Source: Candidatus Methanoperedens sp.
GTDB taxonomy: Archaea; Halobacteriota; Methanosarcinia; Methanosarcinales; Methanoperedenaceae
Length of the DNA stretch: 64,000 nucleotides
Direction: 5' to 3'
Assembly (NCBI GenBank): GCA_026552955.1
Contig: JAPMTS010000047.1
Location: 31,120-95,119, forward strand
The translations under genes and the position numbers were made by a program. The notes under the pieces were generated by a model. The model made no database searches. It was not told the DNA's origin and worked only from the letters and a program-made list of their open reading frames with translations. Each line of letters starts with the position of its first letter. The stretch's first letter is position 1. Below are positions 8,429 through 18,370 of the stretch, in pieces.

Positions 8429-9288
8429 TGGCTAACATTCACCCACAGGTGCAGATCACGATACGGCGAGGCAAAATCATCATCTTTGAAAAGCCAGAAT
8501 TCAAGCTCCATTTCATTTCCTTCTTTGTTAGGCACAAAGGAGATGTAATTTTCCCATGTTGTATTGTGATCCAGGTAGAACGTGTTATCATTTAAAATTT
8601 CTGTATCAAGTACCACTTTAACCGTATAGTTCACACGGGTATATTCATGATTTACCACACCTACAAGAACATCAACATTAGAACCATATTTTAACTCTGT
8701 GGGGTAATATTCAGCTTTCCCTTTCGGACCCAGGATATAAAATTCCGTGAATTTTTCACCAATTTTTGGCGTTGTTATTACAAAAATCATCATTCCAATC
8801 GCCAAAACTATCGACAAAATAAGTATCCATGCAAGCACCTTTTCTGATTTGCCTTTGGACGCATTGAATTCTTCCATAATAATTTTATGGATCAAATCGA
8901 ACGGTACACAGAACCTCTCATCTTCAGGAATTCTTGCCTGCCTGAATACGGCGATGAAAATAAATAGTATTGTAAAAATGCAAAGTATCAGCAATATCGT
9001 TAATAGTCTTGTATTGAAAGTGAAATTCAATAATAAACCAAGAAGGGGTACTGAAGCTATGCTCAGGCTGAAACTTAATGCGAGACGTTCTATTCCTTCA
9101 AGTTCAAACTTGTTTGGCAGCAATACTGCCATCAGGACATAGCCTGGTATGAAGAGGAATATCGGTATACTCAAAACGAGTGTGATAAAAGTCTCACTTA
9201 AATTAGGATTAATAACAAAAATGAGTGTGAGAATTGCCCATATGAGCATAACTAATAAATCTAAAGGAAATCTATATTTTTTTTTCAT
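8425..9288 (-). CDS. DUF1616 membrane protein
   Basis: 287 residues. There are four N-terminal helices with LSIPIFLFIPGYVLMAVLLP and LERLALSFSLSIASVPLLG-type stretches that mark DUF1616, a cytoplasmic loop of about 50 residues, one more helix near 150-172, and an exported C-terminal beta-rich domain (TEFYILGPKGKAEYYPTEL and on) ending in LHLWVNVSQ. Archaeal DUF1616 proteins recur near S-layer glycosylation and sortase genes; the function is unknown. First gene of a two-gene minus unit with the CPBP protease. Confidence 0.75.
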   Translation of the reverse strand: MKKKYRFPLDLLVMLIWAILTLIFVINPNLSETFITLVLSIPIFLFIPGYVLMAVLLPNKFELEGIERLALSFSLSIASVPLLGLLLNFTFNTRLLTILLILCIFTILFIFIAVFRQARIPEDERFCVPFDLIHKIIMEEFNASKGKSEKVLAWILILSIVLAIGMMIFVITTPKIGEKFTEFYILGPKGKAEYYPTELKYGSNVDVLVGVVNHEYTRVNYTVKVVLDTEILNDNTFYLDHNTTWENYISFVPNKEGNEMELEFWLFKDDDFASPYRDLHLWVNVSQ

Positions 9289-9594
9289 TAAAGTATACCG
9301 TTAAAATTGTAGGTTAAACTGATATGCAAATATATATATTTATTTTTTTGGAGGGGACTGTTGCATAACATTAGATTTTTTTTTCTATTCCTATTAATCT
9401 TTCATAAATCTCCATGATATAATTAATATGATACTTAACATCATTATTATTTATTTATGTGCTTGAGTAAATATATATATACTAACGCGTATTGTAGAAC
9501 GCATGTTATTAAGGTTATTTAAGATCTTGAATCAAAACGATTATGAACCTGGAGTTCATAGAAAATTTTTTAGATTGGCATAAGGTGGCTCTAA
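9289..9594. other. 306-base divergent promoter region
   Basis: AT-rich DNA between DUF1616 (minus) and the second glycosyltransferase (plus). A TATA-like run ATATATATAC is at about 9471-9481. A 26-codon frame (ATG 9503, stop 9581-9583) lies between it and the GT2 start, followed by a GGTGG ribosome-binding sequence at 9584-9588 that serves the ATG at 9595. The short frame is either a leader or chance. Confidence 0.45.
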
Positions 9595-10530
9595 ATGATA
9601 TCCATAGTAGTTCCTTTTTATAATGAGGAAGAAAACATAGAAATTCTGCATTCTGAATTAAGCGATATATTGAAAAAGATGGAGCGGAAATATATTATCA
9701 TTTTCATAGATGATGGTTCCACAGATAACACCTTCAAGAACATGCAGAAGGTTCGAGAAAAGGATAATAATGTCAAAATAATAAAGTTCAGGAAGAACTT
9801 TGGACAAACCGCAGCTCTCAAGGCCGGATTTGACCTGGCTCAGGGGGATATTGTTATCAGCATGGATGGCGACCTGCAGAACGACCCTGCGGATATTCCC
9901 AAGCTCGTCGAAAAGATCGAGAAGGAAGATTATGATGTAGTTTGCGGGTGGCGCGCTGATAGAAAAGATACCATCTCCAAGAAAGTCACATCCAAATTCG
10001 CGAATTTACTGAGGAAAATGACCACCGGTGAGGTGATACATGATTCAGGATGCACGTTTCGGGCATACAAGATCAAATGCGTAAAGGGTCTGGACCTGTA
10101 TGGGGAAATCCACAGGTACATTCCTGCAATGCTGTTGTGGAGGGGCTACAAGATCGGCGAGGAAAAAGTTAAACACCATCCGAGGAAATTCGGCAAAACC
10201 AAGTATGGCCTCCTAAGAATCGGGAAGGGTTTCCTTGATTTGATAGTCATAAGCTTCTGGCAGAAATATTCAGTCAGACCCATCCATGTTTTTGGGGGAT
10301 TGGGGCTGCTGCTGGGTATCTCAGGAACACTTATAGGGGGATCTATGGGTGTTGAGAGGCTGTTATTCGGGAAAAGTCTTTCTGACAGGCCCCTGTTTTT
10401 ATTGGCTGTTTTGATGGTGATCATTGGCGTACAATTTATAGTATCAGGGATTCTCGCAGATATTATGCTCAAGGTTTATTATGGGCAGAATGAGAGAAAG
10501 AACTATTTGACTGAAAAGGTTATCGAATGA
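9595..10530 (+). CDS. Family 2 glycosyltransferase, GtrB/DPM1-like
   Basis: 311 residues. The GT-A domain has IVVPFYNEEENI at the N-terminus, FIDDGSTDNT near residues 38-47, FGQTAALKAGFDLA, the metal-binding MDGDLQNDP near 88-96, and a C-terminal HPRKFGKTKYG segment. Two C-terminal membrane helices complete the GtrB type, which transfers a sugar to undecaprenyl- or dolichyl-phosphate. The start is supported by GGTGG 6 bases upstream. It opens a tightly packed operon of five genes ending with the flippase at 16016; the next gene overlaps it by 4 bases. Confidence 0.9.
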   Translation: MISIVVPFYNEEENIEILHSELSDILKKMERKYIIIFIDDGSTDNTFKNMQKVREKDNNVKIIKFRKNFGQTAALKAGFDLAQGDIVISMDGDLQNDPADIPKLVEKIEKEDYDVVCGWRADRKDTISKKVTSKFANLLRKMTTGEVIHDSGCTFRAYKIKCVKGLDLYGEIHRYIPAMLLWRGYKIGEEKVKHHPRKFGKTKYGLLRIGKGFLDLIVISFWQKYSVRPIHVFGGLGLLLGISGTLIGGSMGVERLLFGKSLSDRPLFLLAVLMVIIGVQFIVSGILADIMLKVYYGQNERKNYLTEKVIE

Positions 10531-11654
10531 GAATATTGATGCTGAATAATGAGTATCCTCCATTGGGAGGGGGCGGGAGCAATGCCTGTAAATATATATT
10601 AAAAGAATTTGCAGCTAAGGATCTTGATGTGGATGTTGTAACTTCATCTTCTTCTAACACATTTGAAACGGAAAAAATTGGGGATACTGTCAACATTTAT
10701 AAACTGCCTATTAATAAAAAAGATATTCATTACTGGACCCAACGAGAGATAATTACCTATAGCTGGAAAGCGAATAAATTTATTAAGAAATTGATAGAAG
10801 AAAAAGAGTATGATGTTTGCCATGCCTTCTTCGGTATCCCTTGCGGAGCAATTGCCTATTTGTTCAGGAAAAAAATCCCGTATATTGTCTCCTTGAGAGG
10901 CTCCGATGTGCCAGGATTTAATAACAGGTTCGGCTTCGAATATGTCTTTCTAAAACCCATCATAAGATCCATCTGGAAAAGAGCAGGGGCAGTGGTTGCA
11001 AACAGTAAAGGATTGAAAGAGCTAGCTTTATTAACCTCACCAGCTCAGGAAATAAGCGTTATTTATAATGGAATTGATGTTTCGGAATTTAAACCGGATC
11101 TTGATAGAACGAATGACGGCGATATGCTAAGGATCGTGTGTGTCTCCAGGTTGATTGAAAGAAAGGGGATCAAGTATTTGATCGAAGCTATTGGAAAATT
11201 AAAGGATAAAAATATAAAATTGGTCCTGGTAGGAGAGGGAAACCAGGAAGAAGAGTTGAAGAAATTGGCGCAGGATCTTGGCATTTCCGAGATAGTGGAT
11301 TTTAAAGGTTATATTTCCCACGATAATATTGCCGATATTTATAAAAACAGTGATGTTTTTGTTCTGCCCTCACTGAATGAAGGTATGAGCAATGCTTTAT
11401 TGGAGGGTATGGCATCAGGTCTTAGTGTCATTGTTACTGATACTGGCGGGACGGTGGAGCTTATGGATGGAAATGGTATTATCATACCCATGGGCGATTC
11501 GGATGCGATCGTAAATGCAATTCGCAGGATTATGGATAATCCGGACGAAAGAAAGAGGATGAATATTAGAAGCCGGCAAATTGCGGAAATGATGGATTGG
11601 AAAGCGGTCGGAGAATCCTATTTGAAGTTGTATGAAGATGTGATACTCAAATGA
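10527..11654 (+). CDS. Family 4 glycosyltransferase
   Basis: 375 residues of GT-B fold. The N-terminal half starts MRILMLNNEYPPLGGGGSN, typical of GT4. The C-terminal half has VCVSRLIERKGIKYLI, LVLVGEGN, SDVFVLPSLNEGMSNALLEG (the E-x7-E donor-binding motif) and a DGNGIIIP segment. It transfers a sugar from an activated nucleotide donor to the growing surface glycan. It overlaps the preceding and following genes by 4 bases each (ATGA), so expression is coupled. The acceptor and sugar are unknown. Confidence 0.9.
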   Translation: MRILMLNNEYPPLGGGGSNACKYILKEFAAKDLDVDVVTSSSSNTFETEKIGDTVNIYKLPINKKDIHYWTQREIITYSWKANKFIKKLIEEKEYDVCHAFFGIPCGAIAYLFRKKIPYIVSLRGSDVPGFNNRFGFEYVFLKPIIRSIWKRAGAVVANSKGLKELALLTSPAQEISVIYNGIDVSEFKPDLDRTNDGDMLRIVCVSRLIERKGIKYLIEAIGKLKDKNIKLVLVGEGNQEEELKKLAQDLGISEIVDFKGYISHDNIADIYKNSDVFVLPSLNEGMSNALLEGMASGLSVIVTDTGGTVELMDGNGIIIPMGDSDAIVNAIRRIMDNPDERKRMNIRSRQIAEMMDWKAVGESYLKLYEDVILK

Positions 11655-12739
11655 AAATCCTGCATGTTATTGATCACATGGGTTTGGGGGGGGCCCAGAC
11701 AATAATAAAAGGAATTTTTGAAAAGGAAACAAACAATGAAAATATTTTTTGTTATTCGCTGAGGAATAATAAAATACGGGTTGAAGTGAACCACCATAAT
11801 GTTTATTCACATGCTGGTTTTTCTAAATTCAACATCATATCCCTTTTTGAACTGAGGACTCTTGTAAAGGATCATAATATTGATATTTTGCACTGTCATT
11901 TGCCAAAGTCCATGTTTTTTGGATACTTATTGAAATTATTATTTTTCAAAAATATAATACTCATTTTTCATGAGCATGGAAGTATTTTTCAGAATCGTTG
12001 GTGGTACAGGCAGTTTATCAAAAGGACTCAGGACAAAGTTGATCTGTATATAGCCATATCAAAAGCAACACAGAAGCAGCTTATCGAAAATGCAGGAATT
12101 AAGGAAGATGAAATAAAAATTTTGTTAAATTTTGTGGATCTGGAATATTTCAGACCGCAAACAACGAACCGGCTGGAGGAACGAAGAAAACTCGGCCTTG
12201 ATGATAATGATTTTATTCTTGGTTTTGCAGGGAGGCACATAGAAAGAAAGGGATGCCATGATTTAATTCTTGCCCTGGGAAAACTGAAACATTTGGAAAA
12301 TATAAAGTTGCTCATTACCGGAGACGGACCTAAAAAAAAGGAAAATATAAAATATGCTAATAAATTGGGATTAGAACGAAATATTTTCTTTCTCGGATAT
12401 ATCCCGGATATCAGATGGTTATATTCGATCATTGATTGCTTTGTGATTCCATCCCACTGGGAGCCTTTTGGCCTTGTTGCATTGGAAGCCCATGCTACAG
12501 GAGTCCCGGTCATCTCTTCGAATGTAGAGGGATTAAATGAAGTAGTTTTTGACGCTAAAACCGGTTTTTTATTTGAACCAAAAGATCAAGAAGACCTGGC
12601 AAAAAAAATAGAATTACTATACCATAATGAAGATTTGAGGAGGAAAATAATTGAAAATGGGTTGAAGTCTGCTGGAAATTATTCTTTGGAAAAATATTTA
12701 ATGATATTGGAATCAATATATTGTGGCTTGAAGGAATAG
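11651..12739 (+). CDS. Family 4 glycosyltransferase
   Basis: 362 residues. N-terminus MKILHVIDHMGLGGAQTII is the glycine-rich acceptor-side start of GT4 enzymes. The donor-binding half carries FAGRHIERKG, LLITGDGP, DCFVIPSHWEPFGLVALEA (E-x7-E) and GVPVISSNVEGLNEVV. It differs clearly from the preceding GT4, so the two probably add different residues to one glycan. The start overlaps the upstream gene by 4 bases. Confidence 0.9.
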   Translation: MKILHVIDHMGLGGAQTIIKGIFEKETNNENIFCYSLRNNKIRVEVNHHNVYSHAGFSKFNIISLFELRTLVKDHNIDILHCHLPKSMFFGYLLKLLFFKNIILIFHEHGSIFQNRWWYRQFIKRTQDKVDLYIAISKATQKQLIENAGIKEDEIKILLNFVDLEYFRPQTTNRLEERRKLGLDDNDFILGFAGRHIERKGCHDLILALGKLKHLENIKLLITGDGPKKKENIKYANKLGLERNIFFLGYIPDIRWLYSIIDCFVIPSHWEPFGLVALEAHATGVPVISSNVEGLNEVVFDAKTGFLFEPKDQEDLAKKIELLYHNEDLRRKIIENGLKSAGNYSLEKYLMILESIYCGLKE

Positions 12740-12748
12740 GTAATAAAA

Positions 12749-14752
12749 ATGATTCAGTTATTAAATAAAATAAAAACAGAATTATATCTCAAGGAACTTT
12801 TTATTAAGCATGAAATTTCCCCGAAGGATAAAGATGTTGATATTTTAATTTCAAAATCTGATTTCGCATGCATAAATTTTCCTTCAAATTACAAACTGAT
12901 AAATCTTTCAACTTATAACAACCATTTTATATATGTTCGTTTTGATGCGATCGATCAAAGCTTTATAAAAATTGATTTTATTATCGATGGATTGGATTAC
13001 TGCAATGTTGTGAGTTTATCACTCGGGAAACTCAAGAAATCGTCCAGAATGATTACGAATGGTATTTTTGTTCTTGGAGATGAATATATCTATTTAGATA
13101 GATATTTGGGGTATCTGTTTTTTCCCTGGAAGAGCAAAAGAACATATTCCTTTTTGGAGAATAATGTTCAACCAACCATGTTCATATTGAATGAACTCAA
13201 ACATTTTAGCATCAAACAGTTAGAGATCAACGACACTAAAAAAATAAGATCCAAACTTATTAGAAAAAAAATATATAATTATACAATTTATCATATCAAA
13301 AAAAAGATCTTCAAGTTGAGGCAATTAAATAAAAAATTAATTGTTGTTATTATGGGCATAGACGGTGCAGGAAAAACAACTTTGATCAGGGAGTTAGAAA
13401 ATGAATTGTCTGGCATATTCAATGTAAGTACCACCTATATGGGATGGCATGATTTCTATTTGTGGCCTATAAGGATTTACAGGCATTTTAAATATAGACA
13501 TATAGATAAGAATAAAACAAAATCTATGACAGATTCCGTCAAGAGGGTCGCATCATTTGAAAATATTATTATATTTATTGAACTTTATAGTAGATATTTA
13601 AAAAGCGTATTAAATTGGAATACGGAAATTGTCTTGTTTGATAGATATTTTTATGATTCTATTGTCCGTTCAAAAAATCATTTATTGGAGACTCTGTTGA
13701 TTTCTCTTGCACCAAAACCGGATTTATTTATCCTGCTTGACGCACCAAATGATGTGCTTTATGAACGAAAGAAAGAAATTAGTATGGGGAGAATAAAGTT
13801 ATTGAAAGAGTTGATTTATTCCAAAAATTATCTGAAACCAATAATCATTGACACCCATGAAAACGATATTTTCACCTGCATAAAGCTTGCGAATACATAT
13901 ATCTACCAGAGTTTCAATAAAAATGCTTCTTCAAATAAGGGATCCAACACATTTTTTGTCCTTAAGAATAATAAATACATAGTGAGAAACAACGCAGAGG
14001 CATTTTCCCTTTTTTACTCATATTTTTTATTCAGGCCGCGATTCAAAATAAACACGATCAAAAAAATCATTTTTGTTATGGATCGGTTTTTCCTGGAAAT
14101 TTTGAAACTATGTTTCACTCTGAGAATACACCATCTTCTCCCTTTGAAGAAACGCCTGGATGAGAATTTCCTGATAAAGAGGACCGGCAAAGGATCCTGG
14201 CCATGCTCCATAGAGTTATACAAAGACAATGACAGGTACCATATAATCAAGATTTTTTCCGATAAAGATTCATTTGAAAAAGAGAGATCTTTTTTAGAAA
14301 AATATTATTTTAATGAATCTTCTATTAAATTTCCGGAGTATGATATCCTGGGGAACAACCAAATACGATATGAATTCATTCCTGCACCAAACCTTGCAAC
14401 ACAAATAAGATCAGGATATCGTAATTTTTCGGAACTAATTGATCTTTATAAAAAAATTTGCACCTCTTTAGATATGTTATACGAAGAGCAAATAGGTTTG
14501 ATCCATGGTGATTTAACTCCTGATAACATATATTATTATAAAAACAATATATATATAATAGACTACGCTGATTCACATGTCTTTGACAGAGATTATGATA
14601 AATTCATCTTATTGAAAAGGTTGATCAGTGATTATTCCGGAATTGAAAATAAGGAACTTATCGAACAATTTGCTGTTTTTGATATATCAAAAATAAAATC
14701 ATTTGAGATGCATTACCAACATTTATTAGCAATTAAACATCCCTTAACATAA
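12749..14752 (+). CDS. Three-part protein: nucleotidyltransferase-like, thymidylate kinase-like P-loop, and protein/sugar-kinase-like domain
   Basis: 667 residues. Residues 1-190 resemble the NTase-like region found in front of P-loop kinases in polysaccharide clusters, with a DVDILIS acidic motif near 28-34. A central P-loop NTPase has Walker A GIDGAGKTT near 202-210 and later FDRYFYDS and LFILLDAP stretches like thymidylate kinase. The C-terminal part has HGDLTPDN near 585-592 and IIDYADS near 603, equal to the catalytic loop and metal-binding Asp of Kdo/RIO/aminoglycoside-type kinases. All three motif sets look intact. The likely role is phosphorylation in glycan or lipid-carrier metabolism, inferred from position between a GT4 and the flippase. 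Strongly AT-rich codons compared with the housekeeping genes suggest the island was acquired. Confidence 0.65.
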   Translation: MIQLLNKIKTELYLKELFIKHEISPKDKDVDILISKSDFACINFPSNYKLINLSTYNNHFIYVRFDAIDQSFIKIDFIIDGLDYCNVVSLSLGKLKKSSRMITNGIFVLGDEYIYLDRYLGYLFFPWKSKRTYSFLENNVQPTMFILNELKHFSIKQLEINDTKKIRSKLIRKKIYNYTIYHIKKKIFKLRQLNKKLIVVIMGIDGAGKTTLIRELENELSGIFNVSTTYMGWHDFYLWPIRIYRHFKYRHIDKNKTKSMTDSVKRVASFENIIIFIELYSRYLKSVLNWNTEIVLFDRYFYDSIVRSKNHLLETLLISLAPKPDLFILLDAPNDVLYERKKEISMGRIKLLKELIYSKNYLKPIIIDTHENDIFTCIKLANTYIYQSFNKNASSNKGSNTFFVLKNNKYIVRNNAEAFSLFYSYFLFRPRFKINTIKKIIFVMDRFFLEILKLCFTLRIHHLLPLKKRLDENFLIKRTGKGSWPCSIELYKDNDRYHIIKIFSDKDSFEKERSFLEKYYFNESSIKFPEYDILGNNQIRYEFIPAPNLATQIRSGYRNFSELIDLYKKICTSLDMLYEEQIGLIHGDLTPDNIYYYKNNIYIIDYADSHVFDRDYDKFILLKRLISDYSGIENKELIEQFAVFDISKIKSFEMHYQHLLAIKHPLT

Positions 14753-14753
14753 A

Positions 14754-16016
14754 ATGAGTCTTTTTAATCATTTGAAGAATAAATTAATTAAAGAAACCCT
14801 CTGGGGTTTTGCAGCAAAAGGAATATCATTTGTTTTATTTATGGCACTCAATATATTCCTTGCAAGAGTACTTGGGGTCGAAGATTTTGGCTTATGGTCT
14901 TTTTTATTCGCAATTATTTCAGGTATTTTTTTGATCTCAAATTTTGGGATTAATGCTTCCGGAAAATTTATCGCACAGTATAACAGCACAGACGAATTAA
15001 AAAATGTAATTATAAATAGTTTTAAACTAAGACTGGTAATAAGTACTCTTTTTGCACTTTTGATCTTCTTTGGTTCCAAAACAATAAGCGTTCTTGTTGG
15101 CCACCCTGAATTCGAAATTCTATTAAAATATTCTGCTCCTCTGGTTTTTTCGATGGGATTTTTAGAATATTTGAAAACTGCTTTTGGAGGGCTGCATAGA
15201 ATAAAATATAATTTTATTGTCAATGTTTTGGAATTTGGATTTAAATTCCTTTTTGTTATTCTTTTGTTCCAATTTTCAAAAAATCTGATCAATATCGTTA
15301 ATGCCTTTAGTTTGGCTTCATTTTTGACCATGGCAATTGGTTTATCATTGTTATATTTTAAGTTTTATATAAAGATTGATCATTCAACAAATATTTCATC
15401 CTCATTGGATATTATTAAATATGCGATTCCTTTATTCTTCACAAGCATTGGATCTGTTATAGCAACTGAAATAGATACAGTTATGCTTGGCCTATATTCT
15501 TCAAATTATGAAGTAGGGATATATGCAGTTGGAAAAAATATCGTTAATACGGTACCTCAAATAAGCCTGGCAATCGCTATGGGTACAATGCCTGTTTTTG
15601 CTAAAATAAATAATGACAATAAGGAGGAATTAAAACAGTTATTTTTTAAAATACTGAGAATCAATACCTGGCTTATGGCAAGCATAACTATAGGTATAAT
15701 ATTTTTATCCGGATTCTTGATACCGTTAATATATGGTGATAAATATGCTGGAGCAGTTTTTCCATTACAAATTTTGACAATATTTCTTGTAAGCCGTTCT
15801 TTCCTGATATTTCTAAATCTGTTCCTTGATTATCAGGGATTAGCCAAAAAACGATTATTTAACTCGATAATTTCCATGATTTTAAACATTATTCTGAACC
15901 TGATATTAATTCCGAGATATGGCGCAGTGGGAGCTTCTATTGGAACTTCTATTGCATATCTACCCTATGTTATTTTAAATTGGCTTGAAGCGAAAAAAGT
16001 TCTGGACGCAAAATAG
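14754..16016 (+). CDS. Oligosaccharide flippase (Wzx/MOP superfamily)
   Basis: 420 residues with 12 or so helices. The N-terminus KETLWGFAAKGISFVLFMALNIFLARVLG is split over helix 1-2 as in polysaccharide-transport proteins, followed by FGLWSFLFAIISG. Central ATEIDTVMLGLYSSNYEVGIYAVG is the typical signature of the MOP/Wzx family. The C-terminal helix pair ends RYGAVGASIGTSIAYLPY. It should flip lipid-linked oligosaccharides from the inner to the outer face. It starts 1 base after the previous stop and ends the glycan operon; a 143-base gap separates it from the convergent cytochrome operon. Confidence 0.88.
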   Translation: MSLFNHLKNKLIKETLWGFAAKGISFVLFMALNIFLARVLGVEDFGLWSFLFAIISGIFLISNFGINASGKFIAQYNSTDELKNVIINSFKLRLVISTLFALLIFFGSKTISVLVGHPEFEILLKYSAPLVFSMGFLEYLKTAFGGLHRIKYNFIVNVLEFGFKFLFVILLFQFSKNLINIVNAFSLASFLTMAIGLSLLYFKFYIKIDHSTNISSSLDIIKYAIPLFFTSIGSVIATEIDTVMLGLYSSNYEVGIYAVGKNIVNTVPQISLAIAMGTMPVFAKINNDNKEELKQLFFKILRINTWLMASITIGIIFLSGFLIPLIYGDKYAGAVFPLQILTIFLVSRSFLIFLNLFLDYQGLAKKRLFNSIISMILNIILNLILIPRYGAVGASIGTSIAYLPYVILNWLEAKKVLDAK

Positions 16017-16159
16017 GGATGCTCTTAATGTTATGGAATTTGAGCTTCTGGAAGGGCTTCTTTTAGATTTTTAAGCTATCTTATCAGTAGGCTCATGTCT
16101 ATAAAAAGCACAGGGGAAAGTCATTCCAGAGCTGCAATGAAACGACTTTCGTTTTTAAA

Positions 16160-17254
16160 TTATTTCCCGTTTTTATTTGCCTTTCCTGTCGCGTGACAAT
16201 CCGAACAGAATTTTGGTCGATGACAATCGCTGCATACTTTGCCTATCAAAACCTGTGACTTATGAGTATTTATCCAATTGCTGGGATGATCACTCTTATG
16301 ACAGGTGCTACATAGATTTTCCTTGATATGAGGAACATGTTTTACGTCAGAATGACAAAAATAACATGCGATCTTATTATTTGTGACATGGTTCGTATGT
16401 ACCATACCGAAATCATCATATTTTGCCACCCTCTCAGGTTTATAATGACATGAAATGCATTTATCCTTGGAAACAATATCATTCGCTCCGATAGATATAT
16501 TTGTATGACATAGCAGGCAATTAGCTCCACGGTCTATATGGCTTGTATGATCAAAGTTTGTATAGTTCCTTGGAGTTTCGGTTGGAGGACCGTGACAGGA
16601 TGGACAACCGGAAATCGATAAATTATCGGAAACATCCCTGAAATGGCATGTAAAGCAGGTAGATGTTGTTACCACGATGTGTCCTTTTTCTTCTTGTTCC
16701 ATATTGGGATGACATTGGACACAGGTCGGATCTGATACCGATTGATGTTCTTTCATGCCGATAACAAGCATGGAATGGCAGCTTGTGCATGTTAATTGTA
16801 TAGCCCTATTTGGTTTTAGCAAATGGTTCTTATGACTGAAGTTGACACCTGTGAATGGAACCTCGGTTGAAAAAATTCGATCTTCATGGCACAAGAGGCA
16901 GTTTTTATCCATTACTTTAGCATATAAATTTCCTGAATATTCTTCCACAGTGGTCTCATAACTATAGAACTGCATAAGCCCATTTAGTTTCCCTTTTACA
17001 TGGCCGATTATACCCGGTTCATAATGGCATTCCACACATTTTACGGTAGTATGTGATGAAGTCCTCCATGAATCGTAATAAGGCCTCATTATATGACAAT
17101 TCTTGCCGCAAAACGCCGGATTTTCAGTGATCTCCAGCATTTTTGCAGAAATTACTAATGTAACTGAAAGCAATATGATTAATACAATAATAATAGGAAG
17201 TTTATATCTTGAAATCCTATGCTTAATAACATCTATAAGTGATATTTTATCCAT
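16160..17254 (-). CDS. Membrane-anchored multiheme c-type cytochrome, NapC/NirT-like N-terminus
   Basis: 364 residues. A single N-terminal membrane helix (about 19-39) is followed by FCGKNCHIMRPYYDSW, resembling the first-heme region of NapC/NrfH quinol-oxidising cytochromes but with three residues between the cysteines. I count 12 CXXCH motifs plus this CXXXCH, so up to 13 hemes. The region after residue 60 is built of repeated CXXCH units with spaced histidines that may be distal ligands. It probably takes electrons from the membrane complex encoded upstream and passes them outward. Its SD region (GGTGAAGGG) overlaps the stop codon of the preceding gene; gap 6 bases. Last gene of the operon. 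Confidence 0.88.
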   Translation of the reverse strand: MDKISLIDVIKHRISRYKLPIIIVLIILLSVTLVISAKMLEITENPAFCGKNCHIMRPYYDSWRTSSHTTVKCVECHYEPGIIGHVKGKLNGLMQFYSYETTVEEYSGNLYAKVMDKNCLLCHEDRIFSTEVPFTGVNFSHKNHLLKPNRAIQLTCTSCHSMLVIGMKEHQSVSDPTCVQCHPNMEQEEKGHIVVTTSTCFTCHFRDVSDNLSISGCPSCHGPPTETPRNYTNFDHTSHIDRGANCLLCHTNISIGANDIVSKDKCISCHYKPERVAKYDDFGMVHTNHVTNNKIACYFCHSDVKHVPHIKENLCSTCHKSDHPSNWINTHKSQVLIGKVCSDCHRPKFCSDCHATGKANKNGK

Positions 17255-17260
17255 TTCCCT

Positions 17261-18235
17261 TCACCGTTTTCTAATAAGATATAAAACTGCAAATATTCCC
17301 AGAACTAAGGTTATCCCAAATCCTGGAACAGAAGGTGCAGTTGGTTCAGCGTTACTTAGTTTGCCTTGCGCTTTCTTAGCCGAATCTATCCCGACTTGAA
17401 TTTGCCTGTCAAAATCTTTTATATTGAAACTATGCCACAATGATGGAACATCCTTCATAATAGCTATTGCTTTATCAAGATCATTTTGGGATGAAACAAT
17501 ATCTTTTCCTTTTGCCTTTGCATCAGAAACAGAATTTCTTGCTTTTCTGATTTCTTCTTTTAATTCATCCGCTTTTTCAAGTGCAAATTTTGCATCTTTT
17601 GGAATATTTGCACTTGAGACCTGGTCTTTTGTATTGTGGCAAACACTGCACAATGGTGTGATTTCAGATGCATGCAATACTTTGAAACTATGCGGTTGAT
17701 GGCAATTTACACATGATGGCGCACGTGATTCGGCTCTTAATCTTTGATAATGCATGGTATTTTTAAAATGATCCAATTCTGTTGCATGGCATTTTCCACA
17801 TGTTTCAGGAATATTCTTAAAATAAATCGGACTTTGCGGATCACTTATATTCTCAATGGTAGAATGAGCCCCTTCTATTGTATTTATTTCCGTATTGCCT
17901 CCATGGCATGCATCACAGGTAACAGAATAGTCCGAATGACTTGAATCAGACCATTGCTGGAAATTATCAGACGCTTTTTTCCTTATTATGTCTTCATGAC
18001 ATTCAAGTGAACAAGATATATTTCTTTCGGTATGATTCGATCTAATATCATTGAATCGTAATTGCTCATTCGTAAAAGGTGATAAACTCTTATGGCAATT
18101 AATACATGAATTATTTAAAGCTTCATAATCAGCTGCTCCTACTGGGGCGATCAAGAAAATGATAACTATTAATAATTTTTGTGCAAATCTAAAACTATTC
18201 ATGTATGAATCTGGTTTTTTATCTCTTGGTGACAT
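17261..18235 (-). CDS. PGF-CTERM multiheme cytochrome c
   Basis: 324 residues. There is a signal peptide (about 17-34, ending VGAAD), then five CXXCH sites (CINCH, CDACH, CGKCH, CVNCH, CSVCH) and one CSLECH with three spacer residues. An alpha-helical charged region (about 205-285) follows, then a C-terminal VPGFGITLVLGIFAVLYLIRKR-type tail: PGF motif, hydrophobic helix, basic end. That tail is the PGF-CTERM signal recognised by archaeosortase A, predicting cleavage and lipid anchoring outside the cell. It is a clear paralogue of the protein at 20937-21905. An internal ATG (codon 12, at 18202) would give a more standard signal peptide. It follows NrfD after 237 bases containing hairpins. Confidence 0.85.
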   Translation of the reverse strand: MSPRDKKPDSYMNSFRFAQKLLIVIIFLIAPVGAADYEALNNSCINCHKSLSPFTNEQLRFNDIRSNHTERNISCSLECHEDIIRKKASDNFQQWSDSSHSDYSVTCDACHGGNTEINTIEGAHSTIENISDPQSPIYFKNIPETCGKCHATELDHFKNTMHYQRLRAESRAPSCVNCHQPHSFKVLHASEITPLCSVCHNTKDQVSSANIPKDAKFALEKADELKEEIRKARNSVSDAKAKGKDIVSSQNDLDKAIAIMKDVPSLWHSFNIKDFDRQIQVGIDSAKKAQGKLSNAEPTAPSVPGFGITLVLGIFAVLYLIRKR

Positions 18236-18370
18236 TTTTTCTTTTCCGCCGTTATTGTGATTTGAATTAATATTTTTTAATGCCAGAACTATGTACCCGT
18301 TTTTTATTCTGTCTTTCTTGCTATGACGTGATGATTCAATACAATAAAAAGTTTGCGATTATTTTAACAT

